From Otatea glauca (taxonomy: Eukaryota > Streptophyta > Magnoliopsida > Poales > Poaceae), in assembly GCA_036346275.1 (NCBI GenBank), contig CM070723.1, positions 29,270,176 to 29,334,175 on the forward strand: a stretch of 64,000 bases of DNA, given 5' to 3'. Made by a program: the position numbers and the translations under genes. Of the stretch, positions 1 to 10,526 are shown one piece after another. Below the pieces are notes generated by a model. The model was not told where the DNA came from. It made no database searches and saw nothing but the letters and a program-made list of their open reading frames with translations. Position 1 is the stretch's first letter. Every line of letters starts with the position of its first letter.

Positions 1-1600
1 AATTCTTTTTGATAAACCTTCTAAATAGTCCAAAGTTCATTTCTGGAAAATTTCAAATCATTTGGACTTCATTTGAATTGTTTTTGTGAAAATTTGCATT
101 TTTCAGCCTGTTAGAGCCGGTTGCATCGGCGTGCCAACGGTAGCACCGGATTCCGGTCATACCGGGCATGACAGCGGTCGCACCGGCCATGGCAAATCTG
201 TTCTAAATTTTCAGACTTTTCAAAATTGATTTTGGGATATCTTTTGAATGGAATTTCTTTATTCAAAAATTCTTTTTGGAAAAGATTCTTATGATCCTAA
301 AGTATATTTTTGCAAAAATTCAAATCATTTAAATGCTATTTGGATTAGTTTCAAGTGATACCCATTCAAATCCATTTGAACCTTTTTAAGTGGTATCTAT
401 TTGGTCTCAAATTGAAAAATCATTTCAAAACCAAAACTTGTGTATGTCTAAATACAAATAGCTCTATGTTTCATTTCTTAAACCTTTTGGGAGATTATTT
501 TAAATCAAGTTTTGTGCATTTATCTCTAAATGGTATCTCTAAGGTTATTTCTCTGATACCTTCAAATATTTCTAAATTTTTGAGAATTCTTTTTCAAAAA
601 AATAAAATCAAATTAAGAGGTGTTGATTTCTATCAAGTGGTATCATCAATTTCTTTGTTTTATGGATCTTTACAAATGATATCCACTTCTACCTCCTATG
701 CATTTTTATGAGCTTACATGGTATTTCAAACTCATATGGGTGAGTTTCCCCATTTGAAGCTTAATTGTAAGTTCAATCTCTCAAAGACTCTCTGTGTGAG
801 ATCCTTTATATGATTGAAATATCCAAATGGGATAAACTCATATTGATTTTATATTAAATGGAAATGCATTATTCAAAATGATTTATTTGACATTGCTTAT
901 CTTACAAGTGTCTCTTCAAGCAATGCCCCTTGAGATTTTTCTCATTAGTATCTTTCTATTTCAAGTGGTACCCTCATGCTAAATGATCTGTACAAGTGGT
1001 ATCTCTTTTATATAGTATCACTTGAAGAAATATTTACATGTGGTATAATTTGAAAAATAAGCATTACAAGTGGTACAAGTTTCTTGTTCTCTTCAAATGG
1101 TACTACATGTGATGCTTCTTCAAAAAGCCTTATTTCAAGTGGTTTCATTGAAAATTTTTATTAGATAATTGGTATCAGGCTTTCTCTTGGATAAATTCCT
1201 AGTTTAAGCCCCATTAGGTAAATTATGGACTCTTCAAGTGAGTCATGATGGATTCATTGTATAGCCTAATAAAATGAGGAGTTTTATTTGAATGTGTTTG
1301 AAATAATCCTTTTGAGCTTTAACTCTAAATATGACCTCTTTCTAAAAGTGGTTTACTCCTTTAGGTCATATTTCAAAAGGTTTACAAAAACATTGGTTTT
1401 CATTCTTTAAAACCAAAATACTTTGCAATGGTCATATGATTTCATTTAAAATCCTTCCATGACCTATATTCGATTGCTTCTCCTGTCAAGCTCTATACTC
1501 TTTTCATTTTGCACATGATCTTCCAAGTGGTGCTTAGCTCTCGATGTTTCCAAGTGGTATAACCTCCTTTTGGATTGGTTTTCTATTTTTGGTGTTTAAT

Positions 1601-1800
1601 GCCAAAAGGGGGAGAATTATTATGAGCTTAATTGTCTCATTTGGATCCTTTGAGAAAATTGCCAAAAGGGGGTAGAAATTTGTGAGTGCATGAAAAGTTT
1701 TGAGAATTTATCAAATGGTTTTGAGCTTAATTGTCTCATTTGGATCCTTTGAGAAAATTGCCAAAAGGGGGGGGGGGGGAGAAATTTGTGAGTGCATGAA
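1601..1800 (+). repeat. Tandem duplicates of polypurine-tract-like sequence
   Basis: The phrase GCCAAAAGGGGG followed by AGA recurs near 1602, 1661 and 1761, the last with a run of about 11 G. The flanks GAGCTTAATTGTCTCATTT and GTGAGTGCATGAAAAG repeat with it, so a unit of about 100 bp was duplicated. The tract that abuts the LTR is at 2213-2225. Repeated polypurine tracts near the 3' end are familiar from SIRE-type elements, where they could serve as extra plus-strand primers. Confidence 0.7.
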
Positions 1801-1821
1801 AAGTTTTGAGAATTCATCAAA

Positions 1822-2016
1822 TGGTATGAGAGCTTGGATTTGTTGTTTACTTGAAAATCTGATGCAAGCGGTATAAGTGCTTGGATCTATTGATTAATTT
1901 TAAAAGAAGTGGTATAAGAGCTTGGACTTATTGGATAAATTTGGTATGAGAGCTCTTTGGTTAAACTTATTGGATAAATTTGGTATGAGAGCTCTTTGGT
2001 TAAGTGGTATAAGAGT
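1822..2016 (+). repeat. Array of primer-binding-site look-alikes
   Basis: TGGTATGAGAGC occurs at 1822-1833, 1942-1953 and 1981-1992, TGGTATAAGAGC at 1910-1921, and weaker forms at 1869-1880 and 2005-2016. The common Copia primer binding site, complementary to initiator tRNA-Met, is TGGTATCAGAGC, so four copies match 11 of 12 bases. Two copies sit in a 39-bp direct duplication (about 1928-1966 and 1967-2005). Their place just upstream of the polypurine tract is unexpected, because the real primer site should follow the 5' LTR. Confidence 0.6.
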
Positions 2017-2212
2017 TTATTGGTTAAATTTCCGGCTTTACGTTTAATTATTCTATTTGCCAAAAAGAGGGAGTTTTATTTTAAATGCCTATTAGGAGAG
2101 TTGCAAAAATTAAAAATTTCATTGAGTTATTTGATCTTTGATCTTCAAAACCCCTTCATGCATTGTTTTTCATCCAAATGAGAAATTAATATAGGATTTT
2201 TCATCAATCACC

Positions 2213-2225
2213 AAAAAGGGGGAGA
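2213..2225 (+). promoter_or_regulatory. Polypurine tract of the Copia-like element
   Basis: AAAAAGGGGGAGA lies one base before the LTR start TGTAAG. This is the normal position for plus-strand DNA priming. Confidence 0.75.
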
Positions 2226-2894
2226 TTGTAAGTTCAAGCTCCATTGGCTTTGGTGATTGGTTTTAGATTTAATGTTTAATCATTGTTTAAATAACAAATC
2301 TAACCATTATGAGACTAACATGTTTAATTGAGCTACATTCTTATTAGTATCAAATTTGGATGGGAAATGAAAAACCCAAGGTATGCACCTATATTCACTC
2401 TATTGTCTTAATACATACTTAAGATTCAAGTTAAAAGATGAACTCTTCTATTGCCTTAATCTAAATATGTGCATTATGTTTCCAAAACTATATATACATG
2501 AATGCACACATCTAGGGGGATTTGATATTTTAACTTGATGTTTCAATTATAATTCATCCATGTCCTCTTGTCATATAATATAAAGGATCAAGACCTCGAA
2601 AACAATCTTTTGAGTATATATAACTCATGCTAATATAGGATAAACTCATATGTGATCTAAGATTGATTATGTTCATATTGATTCCATGTTCAATTAATTA
2701 TATGCACATACTTAATGGAGTTTATTCTATAGTTGATGGTCTAAATGTATTGATCCCTTTCCATCACTGAAACATATTGAATTATTACTAACCATCAAAT
2801 GTAGTATATGAAACTTGTGTAGTTATATATACTCATGTCAATTTAAATGAGTTTAAATTGATTTCGATTGTCTTTAATCAATCAAAGAACATTT

Positions 2895-3459
2895 CATCAT
2901 GTGTTGATGGTGTCTCCTTGTTGGTTAAAGACAAGCGAAAAGTTCTTGAGTATAATGAAGCATTAGTTGCATCAAAATACTCAAGACACCAATTAATCTT
3001 TCAAATTGATTTGGGTTGTGCTCAATCGATCTTAGAGGCATCCATTATGTGTTGACGGAGTGTAGTGATGATTGAGATAACCGTGTTTATTGGACTAACA
3101 TCTTTCATGAGTTGCAAAGTAGGTCGAGTCTAAGAAAATAAAGAATCGGGAAAAGAAGAAGTCACATGTGTTCACGAGCTTCAAGAGGTAATCCCGAAGT
3201 AAAGAGAATGGCTAGAGATGGTTCATCATGTGTTGATGAACAAGATGAAGAAGATGTGATCCTGGAGAGAAGGTGATTGGAAATCATAAAAGCTCCAAGT
3301 GGATCGCTAGAAGCAAAGGTATAACTAGCTAGGGCTAAGGATGTGTTCCTAGTCTTTTACCGATCTCGGTGTTTGGATGGAGACCGGATTGCTAGTTAGG
3401 TGCCGTACTATTAAGAGGGGTTGAGTCTTTTAGCTTGAGCTTCGTCGTGTGTTGATGAA
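2895..3459 (+). repeat. TGTGT-loop hairpins, block 1
   Basis: Short inverted repeats around an invariant TGTGT loop. At 2895-2909 the stem is CATCA. At 3221-3241 it is GTTCATCA, a perfect 8-bp stem. At 3338-3350 it is AGGA/TCCT, extendable past one bulged base. Degenerate members are at 3041-3059 (TCCATTA/TGACGGA) and 3441-3459 (TTCGTCG/TGATGAA, which pairs fully as RNA with two G-U pairs). The block continues in the LTR at 8592, beyond the nested element. Confidence 0.75.
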
Positions 3460-3513
3460 TTCAATCCAGTTCACTCTAGCTCACTCTCTTATTTGGTGTT
3501 TGCATGAAAATAA

Positions 3514-6500
3514 TGTAACATCCCAAAATTTCATTTCAAAAATAGGATATTTTTTTTTAAAAATTACTATTTTTATCGGTTGCCTCAAGTTTATTTGTCT
3601 CCTCTTTATTTTCTGGATTTCTCTCGAGTTCAAAAGAATAATACTTTTGCCTATTTTTAGAAAAACTTAAAACTATTTCCTTAAAAAAATTAATAATAAA
3701 AACCCTTTTTAAGTTGGAATTAGTTTTTTTTTAAAAAATATATCACAAGGAACTTCGGTGAATTTTCCCATTATTTGTTAAAATCCTGATTTCAAAATCT
3801 TTCCAAAAGTCTCATCAATTAAAAATATAGTTTGGAGACAAAATAAAAGATTTGGTTTTGCTAAAACTATCTTATTTAATATAAATAAACCTAAGGGAAT
3901 TTCTGCGAAATTTCCTACATTTGTCAAATTATATATTTTCTAAAGCCTTTCCGAAAGCTTTAACAAAATAAAAATATATGTGGATATAAAAATAAAATAT
4001 TTTAAGGTAACAAAATATTTTAGTTGATCTCAAAATGTCCTAATTAAACTCTCTGAATTTTCTTAGAATTTTTGGGGTTGTTTTAGTATTTTCCAAATTA
4101 AAAAGATATTAAAAACAATATAAAAGTATTTACTGTACACGAATAAAATTATTATTTTATGTAATAATATTTTATTTGTGTTACTAAGGCTGTGGGTCAT
4201 GTCCAAGATTTTTCCCGGATTTTTAAACGGTTGTTTGATATTTATTTCGATTTTATGGGTGATACTTAATAATTCGGATTAAATAATCAGTAATTGCTAC
4301 AGTAACTCCAGCAATTTTCAGTCATAACTCGGGCGAGCTCTCCTGGTCACTCCCGATCTTATTTTGATCTGAAATTTTTACCAGAGCTTCCTCTTACTGT
4401 CCTCTACATCCAGTAAAATCAGATTTTGCAAATGCCTAGCGGAGCACCTCCGGCAACCGATTTTCTTCCCAACTCCGGCGAGCTTTTCCCGTTGATCCAT
4501 TGCTCCTTTGTTGCTGAGAATTGAACCCTAGAGGCCTCTCCTCATTCCCCACATCATACTCAAATATCAGCTTCAGAATCGCAACAGAGCTCCCTCGGCA
4601 AGCCTTTTTCCCCAACTCCGGTGAGAACTTCGGCGAGCTCTCTGGCGCTCTCAACTCTGTTCATCCTCAAATTTTTTGTGGAGAACCCCCATGAAGGTTG
4701 CAACACCTCTGAAAATCAGTTTTCGAAAATTCCAAACAGAGCACCGCCGGCGACCGTTTTCTCCTACAACGTCGACGAGCTCTCCAGGGCGCCCCTCTCG
4801 TCGGCTGGTTTTGGCATCGCGTTCCTCGCCGGCTGGGTGAGTTTTTTTGAAATCCGCTCACATCATCTCGTGCCTTATTGTCAGATCTATCTCTCCACAA
4901 AATTTGGTACAGTTCTATCCGCGGAATCAAAAGTTACGGCCGTTCTAATCTCACATCTTGTTGCTGCCCGTTCTCCTCGGTTTTTGCAAGTTTGACCGTG
5001 AAATTTTTTCTGTAGACTCCTCTTGATGTCCTCTACACGGTGCTCACCCTAACTCAAGGTTTGTCCTGCTGGGTTTGTGCAGCAAAATCAATCCTTCCCG
5101 ATCAGATTGCGTTCCAACGGCAGAAAACTTCGTCGCGTGTTCCCCGTTGATCCAGAAGGTAAAACTCAGATCCGTTCATGTCATACTGTGCCAAATGATC
5201 CCAGATAGCTCTCTGTAAATTTTGGTTAGGTTTCATCCATTATTTTAATAGTTATGCTCGTTTGATCTATTAGCGTTAGCAGCCGTTCATCGGTAGTTTG
5301 TGATCTGTCTGTTGGGTTGCCGCCAAATCCGCTTATACCGTTGAGATCGTCTCGCCGCGTTCTACGTGGTGCTCACTTCCCCTCTGCTGTTCCATCCTCC
5401 GAAAATTTTAATATTCGTTACCGTCGCCTTTTTGCCACCGCCGCGCGTCGTCTTGTGCCACCAACCATTTTGGTTTGTCGTGGCCATGTCATTGTGTCCA
5501 GAAGATCATTATCCCCTGTTTTGCCCACCGTTGAAGTTCATTGATCCCCGGTTGCCGTCAAAGCCATGTTCTAGAATCTACCCGACGTCTTTTGGCCTAG
5601 TCCTTCGTGTAGGTGCGCATTTCGGTTCGTCATCTTTGGTAACCTTTAATCGCAGAGCCAACCCTACCATCCTACCCTATGCCAAGTGTATTCATCCTTG
5701 AATCGTTTCGCTCAAACCCGGACTTAACCCTTGGTCCAATTTGTCGTTGCGTCACGATATGTGTACCCCGCAGATCTCAAACCAAATTGGAGCCATGTCA
5801 TGATCTCGCTGCCCTATCTTTCAACCGAGGGTTGCCACCTTATAATCTCATAAGTGTTCTATTAACGCTTCACCTTCATCGTTAACGTTCCGTCGTTAAC
5901 GTCCCGCCGTTAACGTTCCGTCGTTAACGTTCCGTCATTAACGTCCCGCCGTTAACGTTCCATCGTTAACGTTCCGCTGCTAACGTTTCTTCGTTAACGT
6001 TCCGCCGTTAACGCTTTGCTCTCGCTTCGCTATCATCGCATACGCGCATTCCAGCAAGAGCGTAGCGCGATGTCATTATCCTTTCTATCGTCCTATCGTG
6101 ATCTAACCTCATTCCTTGTGAGTCTGGCTTTATCTTTCGATCATCTGCAAAGCCGGACCAAAACCTAACTTAAGATCGGTTCGATGGACTGAGTTCATCG
6201 TGAGCCGCGCTGCCAGTATTGCGGTTTTCCTCGTTGTGTCCACCGTAGTAAGATATTTGTACTGTCTTACTACATATCGTGATCGCCCTGTTATCGTCAA
6301 GTCTCTTCTTTGATGTATGACTGAACCCCAGATCGGATCGCACTGAATGTCAATTCCATCCGTCCTTGTCTTATCCCTAAAAATATAATATGCCATTAAC
6401 CTAGAATTCATTCGTGGACTTGGTCGATAGACCATTGGCCATATGTCATATCCTGGTGCCATATCTATTCTATTATTCTATCTTTCTTTTGTTTGACTGT

Positions 6501-8586
6501 GTATTTGTTTAGTCAACAAAAGTCAACATTAAACATCAGTTTAGTTCATCATGAACTAACATATCTTTATGGACCCGATCTATAGATCAAGAGCCCATAT
6601 GTCAATATCTGTCCAATCGAGTTAATTAATCTCGAAGGATGTCCCCTGGAATATACTCCGTCTTTCCCTAATTATCAGTCGTAACCTTCTCGATAAATCT
6701 TCTGAAAGCCTGTTCTCTTTCATCCGATCTTCGATCAAATCTAAGTTCCTAAATTCAATCCCTTCCGTTCAGTACCAATCTAATATTAAATTGGAGTTTA
6801 TTTGAATTGCTTTTGAGTTTTGTTGTATTTGTGCTTCTTTGTCGTTAGACATGTCGTCCAGAAGTTACCCGAAGTAGCTGAAGGACGAGGAAGTCGAAGC
6901 ATTCGATTGAAGAGCCAAAGGTTGAGGAAGCCGACGATCAATTAAAAAGAGTAAAGAGCAGTTTATAGCAAGTGCCAGGCAAGTTGTGCTTTGATCATGT
7001 TGAACCTACGATTACAAAAACTGCTATATTGTTTTACTTTATTGCATATTATTTGACATGTACAAATGTCTTCAATTAAATTTGGGACTTAGCTATTATA
7101 CCCCAATTGATCTATACCCTACCTTGCCATTTGTATACCATGATATATTGTCACCCTAGATTGGTTCATTATAGTTGGTTAGTAATAATAATCAACAGGG
7201 GATGGTTAGACCGTATTAGTTGCTTAGCCATGCCATGTCATCACATGTACTTTAGTCTTTGATAAATAGTCTTGACTAATGGAATATGGAACGATGTTAT
7301 GAACTTGTGTGTCATGTGTGGTCACACGATGAGATTGAGTTGCGGTGGCGAGAGGATGTCACGCATAGCGAGGTTAAATTGTGATGGCACGTGGTGCTTG
7401 GTAATCAACTAGGGTGGTTATGATTTAGATTGGGGCAAGTGGCAAGGCGAGAATGCCAAGGTAGGCCCGATGGGCGGGGTATGTGGAAGTCTTGCCTCGA
7501 TCATCTTAAGGACTTAACCTTGCAAGTCTTTGACTGAGTCAATCATGCGACCACACGTGCGGAATGGGACGGACCTAGTTGATTAGGGTTTTGATATCTT
7601 TCCTCCGATACCTCGGGGTGACAGACACGGGGTGTATTCATGCGGGAGCGTACTGTCTTTGCGGCTTGGTACCCATCCAACGGTGTTGACTTTGTCCTAT
7701 ACTTGGTGGCCTGCATGCGTGAGAGGAGTGATAGCGAAGGCAACACCGGAGAGGTTCTTTGGTTAAGGTAGAGGTTCTGAAGGCTTTGTCGTGAATTCTC
7801 TGCGGTACACCAAAGGAAGTGTGCTAATGGCGAGCACCAAGAGAATATCACGTCGTGTGGGTAAAGTGCATAACTTCGCACGGTGTAAACCTATTGAATA
7901 GCCGTGCTCACGGTATTGAGCAAAGCTCGGAATTACTGATTAAGGGTTAGACTTTTGAAATGAAAACTTGGAATGGGATGGCGGGATTGCCATGAAAGGT
8001 TGGAACTTGACATAGGATTGGAAACTTGGTTTACTTGAAATCTTGAATCTATCTATTCTTTGTTATTTGTTTCTGATCTTTACAATCTATTTATTGTATT
8101 TGTTCATAAATGCCGCTTATTGCAAAATAGCCATAATAGCCTTTTCCTTTGGAATAAGCCCTACATATAGTTACATAGAATTGCATTACATGCACAACTT
8201 GTTGAGTGCTTTATGTACTCACCCTTGCAACACAAAATCATCGGTTGAGGAGAAGACTACAACTTGAAGGAGGAGAAGTTCCACGAGGAGGCGAATATAT
8301 AGGAGTTGAACCTTGTCGGTTGCTGTGGTATATTGATGGGATTAATCGGCGTTCTTCATTCATTCATTGTTTATTTATTTTGAGTTGAAGCCACCAAGGC
8401 CTCACAAGTGTAAGTTTGACCTTAAGGTCGTTCAATAGTTCTATATTAATAGATGAAGTCTTTATTTATTATTTCACTGTGTATGATTGTGATATTTCAT
8501 CTATGTTGAGACTGTGTGCACTAGCGTGATCCTGGACTATTGCTGAATACACAAAGGGTCCGAATTTGCATATTCGGGTCCCGACA
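3514..8586 (+). mobile_element. Long LTR-type element (solo LTR or non-autonomous), nested with 5-bp TSD
   Basis: The element starts TGTAACATCCC at 3514 and ends GGTCCCGACA at 8586. It is flanked by the perfect duplication AATAA at 3509-3513 and 8587-8591. An inverted relative lies at 46448-49752 with the same two ends and shared blocks, for example around 7320-7540 and the last 200 bp. No gag, pol or internal second LTR is seen in the 5.07 kb, so a very long solo LTR (Tekay/Retrosat-like Gypsy families have LTRs of several kb) is the simplest reading. A large non-autonomous element is the alternative. Parts: AT-rich 3514-4300, GC-rich 4440-5600 with repeated CTCCGGCGAGCT words, a 14-bp tandem array at 5880-6019, then a 7000-8586 portion conserved with the other copy. 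The open frames inside show no domain. Confidence 0.7.
5880..6019. repeat. 14-bp tandem array with palindromic core, about 10 units
   Basis: Ten head-to-tail copies of a unit close to CGTTAACGTTCCGT. Each contains the palindrome CGTTAACG, with variation concentrated in the last four bases. A weak partial unit precedes it near 5860. The array lies inside the nested LTR-type element and is absent from the inverted relative at 46448-49752. Confidence 0.85.
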
Positions 8587-8591
8587 AATAA

Positions 8592-9362
8592 CCATTTGGC
8601 ATGTGTTGCAAATGGGTGAAACTTGTGCATGGATTTTGTATGAGCCAAGTATTTGCATATGGGTGCTCAAGCTTGCTTCTTATTGAATCTTATTTGATTT
8701 GGTTGTTTGCTTGGAGCTAAGTTTTGCATGTGTTGCAAAAGGAGAGTGCTCAAGCAATTTGATTTAAAGTGGTTGCATAGCTAGAGATTTGAATGTGTTG
8801 TAAATAGAGAGCTCATGCTTTGGTGTTTTAGCTTGTGATTGGATCATGTGTTGATCATCACAAGGCTAAGTGTGCTATGTGCTTTGAGTTTGCAAAATGT
8901 TGAATGGTTTTGTTATTTGCAAATGTGTTTTGCAAATAAGCTCGAGAGTGTGGGTTTCAATTCTAGAGCATGTGTTGGCATTTGCAAATGTGTTTTGCAA
9001 AGTGTCGGGATCATGTGTTGATCCTTACATGGCTAGAGTATTGATCTCATATGTGCGTAGTTTATTTGCAAATGTGTTTTGCAAATAAGTTAGAGTTATT
9101 GATTTGCAAATGTGTTTTGCAAACGAACTAGAAGTTATGAGGTTTCAATCCTAGAGCATGTGAATTGGGTTTGCAAATGTGTTTTGCAAATTGACTTGAT
9201 CATGTGTTGATCATCACGTGGCTAAGAGGATTGATCTCATAGGTTCATAGTTTGTTTGCGAATATGTTTTGCAAATAATTTGGAGTTTAAAGTGATTCTT
9301 TGGAGTATGTGATTATCATGTGCAAATGTATTTTGCATAGGGTTGTGATCATGTGTTGATCA
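8592..9362 (+). repeat. TGTGT-loop hairpins, block 2 (densest)
   Basis: Perfect stems around TGTGT: 8722-8740 (TTTTGCA), 8842-8856 (GATCA, extendable through a 2-nt bulge to ten pairs), 8913-8939 and 9062-9088 (both TTATTTGCAAA, 11 pairs), 8981-9001, 9103-9123 and 9170-9190 (TTTGCAAA, 8 pairs), 9008-9024 (GGATCA), 9197-9213 and 9346-9362 (TGATCA). At 8592-8615 a 9-bp stem holds one bulged G. Degenerate members are at 8787-8805, about 9256-9276 and about 9322-9338. Some copies came from local tandem duplication of 150-250 bp, because flanking phrases such as CTAGAGCATGTG also recur, but several stem families are clearly unrelated. Confidence 0.8.
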
Positions 9363-9711
9363 TCACATAGCTCAAAGAAATAATTCTTGAAAATAATGGA
9401 GAAAAGATTGTGAGTAATCGGGGTTTTCTCCTGTGGCCGGTCATACCGAAGAAGGGGCGGTCATACCCCTCGTCGGTATGACCGGGCGACCCCCGGTCTG
9501 TTTTTTACAGAAGGGCTATTTTTTGGCGCTGAGGTGGCGGTATGACCATGTGGTCTCCGGTCATACCGGCTGTGTAGATTTCGTGAGTAACGGCTAGTTT
9601 TCTAGCCGTTGCCTCTGAGGTCGTTCATACCGGCCCGAGGACGGTATGACCGGACCTCCTGGACCTTTTTGCCCGAATTACCCCCCAACGGCTAGTTTTT
9701 CTTGGAGGGGA

Positions 9712-9718
9712 TATAAAA
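9712..9718 (+). promoter_or_regulatory. TATA box of the Copia-like LTR
   Basis: TATAAAA within a GC-rich context, about 800 bp before the LTR 3' end. The upstream stretch 9430-9660 contains repeated GGTCATACCG and GGTATGACCG words on both strands. Transcription would start near 9740, so hairpins at 9825-9948 would lie in the leader RNA. Confidence 0.6.
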
Positions 9719-9824
9719 GGACCCTATGGGGGGCAAGGCAAAGTGTTGCTGGTTCTATTGAGGTTTTGGGTAAGGTGTTGTTGTGTTGCACACTCACATT
9801 TGGTTTTTGAGCTAAGAGTGAGGT

Positions 9825-9948
9825 CTAATTGCATGTGTTGCAATTAGGAAGTGGATTGAGAGCCTCTTGTGCATGTGTTGCACATGAGGGAGCCATTGTG
9901 CATGTGTTGCACTTGGTGATCACCGGAGTGCATGTGTTGCACTAGGTG
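9825..9948 (+). repeat. TGTGT-loop hairpins, block 3 (predicted leader region)
   Basis: Four hairpins in 124 bp. 9825-9847 has stem CTAATTGCA, nine perfect pairs. 9863-9889 has stem CCTCTTGTGCA with ten of eleven pairs. 9893-9916 has GTGCA plus an outer CCA/TGG across an internal loop. 9921-9948 has AGTGCA plus outer CACC/GGTG. All keep the TGTGT loop. A decayed fifth member may lie at about 9775-9793. Confidence 0.8.
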
Positions 9949-10526
9949 AAGTTCAAGCGGAAGGGCATGACTTGTTACTCTTGGTGTTTGCCGACACCTA
10001 GACGGCGTAGAGCGTCGTGCGCGGTGAGCTTCTCAACGGAGGTTGTGAGAAGCCCCGGCAAAGTTTATGAAGGTTGGAGCTCGCCTACCCGGGAGGGAAA
10101 AGGAGCTACCACTAGTGGATTCAAGGTGGGTGCTCCATTCGTGGAGCCGGTCCAATTCGTTTGGGCTAACCTCAACGTGGACTAGGGGAGACCGGCAAGT
10201 CTCCGAACACCACGGTAAAAAGTATCTTGTCCCTTGTGATTGCATTGTATTCGTTATTTATACTCATAGAATTAAATTGATTGATGGCTTGTCTTTAGAA
10301 TTGCAATTATTGTTAGAGACAAAATTAGTTAGTGCACATAGTGAGCCTAGAGATTTTAGGCTTTGCTTGTCAAAACCTTAGTTTATCGCTTCCGTATTAA
10401 TAATTGTTAAGGTTTTGGCATTAGGGTAATTAGGGGTGAATTGCTTTGTAGAAATTAGTAGAGAGATTTTTAAAAGCCGCCTATTCACCCCCTCTAGTCG
10501 GCATCCTCGATCTTACAACACCCCCA

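Larger units (their letters stand above)
1..2226 (+). mobile_element. 3' internal tail of a Copia (SIRE/Maximus-like) LTR retrotransposon
   Basis: Non-coding AT-rich sequence leading into a polypurine tract and then an LTR that starts TGTAAG. No gag or pol is visible, so the Copia call rests on the tract, the LTR ends and the CTATTCACCCCCTCTAG signature near the LTR end at about 10484-10500, which is typical of SIRE/Maximus-type grass elements. The stretch is full of short degenerate copies of AAGTGGTAT (roughly 20 between 380 and 2010). A GC-rich patch at 115-200 contains GGTCATACCGG, similar to the LTR motif near 9440. The 118-residue open frame at 355-711 has no recognisable domain and looks fortuitous. 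Confidence 0.6.
2227..10517 (+). mobile_element. Copia-like LTR, interrupted by a nested element
   Basis: The LTR begins TGTAAG at 2227 after the polypurine tract and ends CTTACA at 10512-10517, so the ends form a 6-bp inverted repeat. Removing the nested element 3514-8586 and one copy of its AATAA duplication leaves about 3.2 kb, long for this lineage, so a further unrecognised insertion is possible. It carries a TATA box at 9712, a promoter-proximal region rich in GGTCATACCG words, and the CTATTCACCCCCTCTAG signature near its 3' end. No primer binding site follows; the sequence passes straight into a Gypsy pol, as expected if this is the 3' LTR of an element inserted into Gypsy copy 1. Confidence 0.6.

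Noticed and set aside
355..711. 118-residue open frame in AT-rich sequence
   Set aside because: Low-complexity composition, no domain, inside a Copia non-coding region.
7543..7881. 112-residue minus-strand frame in the nested LTR-type element
   Set aside because: No domain, and not preserved as a frame in the inverted relative around 47100-47400.
2895..9948. Repeat array considered as CRISPR-like
   Set aside because: The units are self-complementary with changing stems and irregular spacing in a plant LTR; there are no constant repeats with unique spacers and no cas genes.
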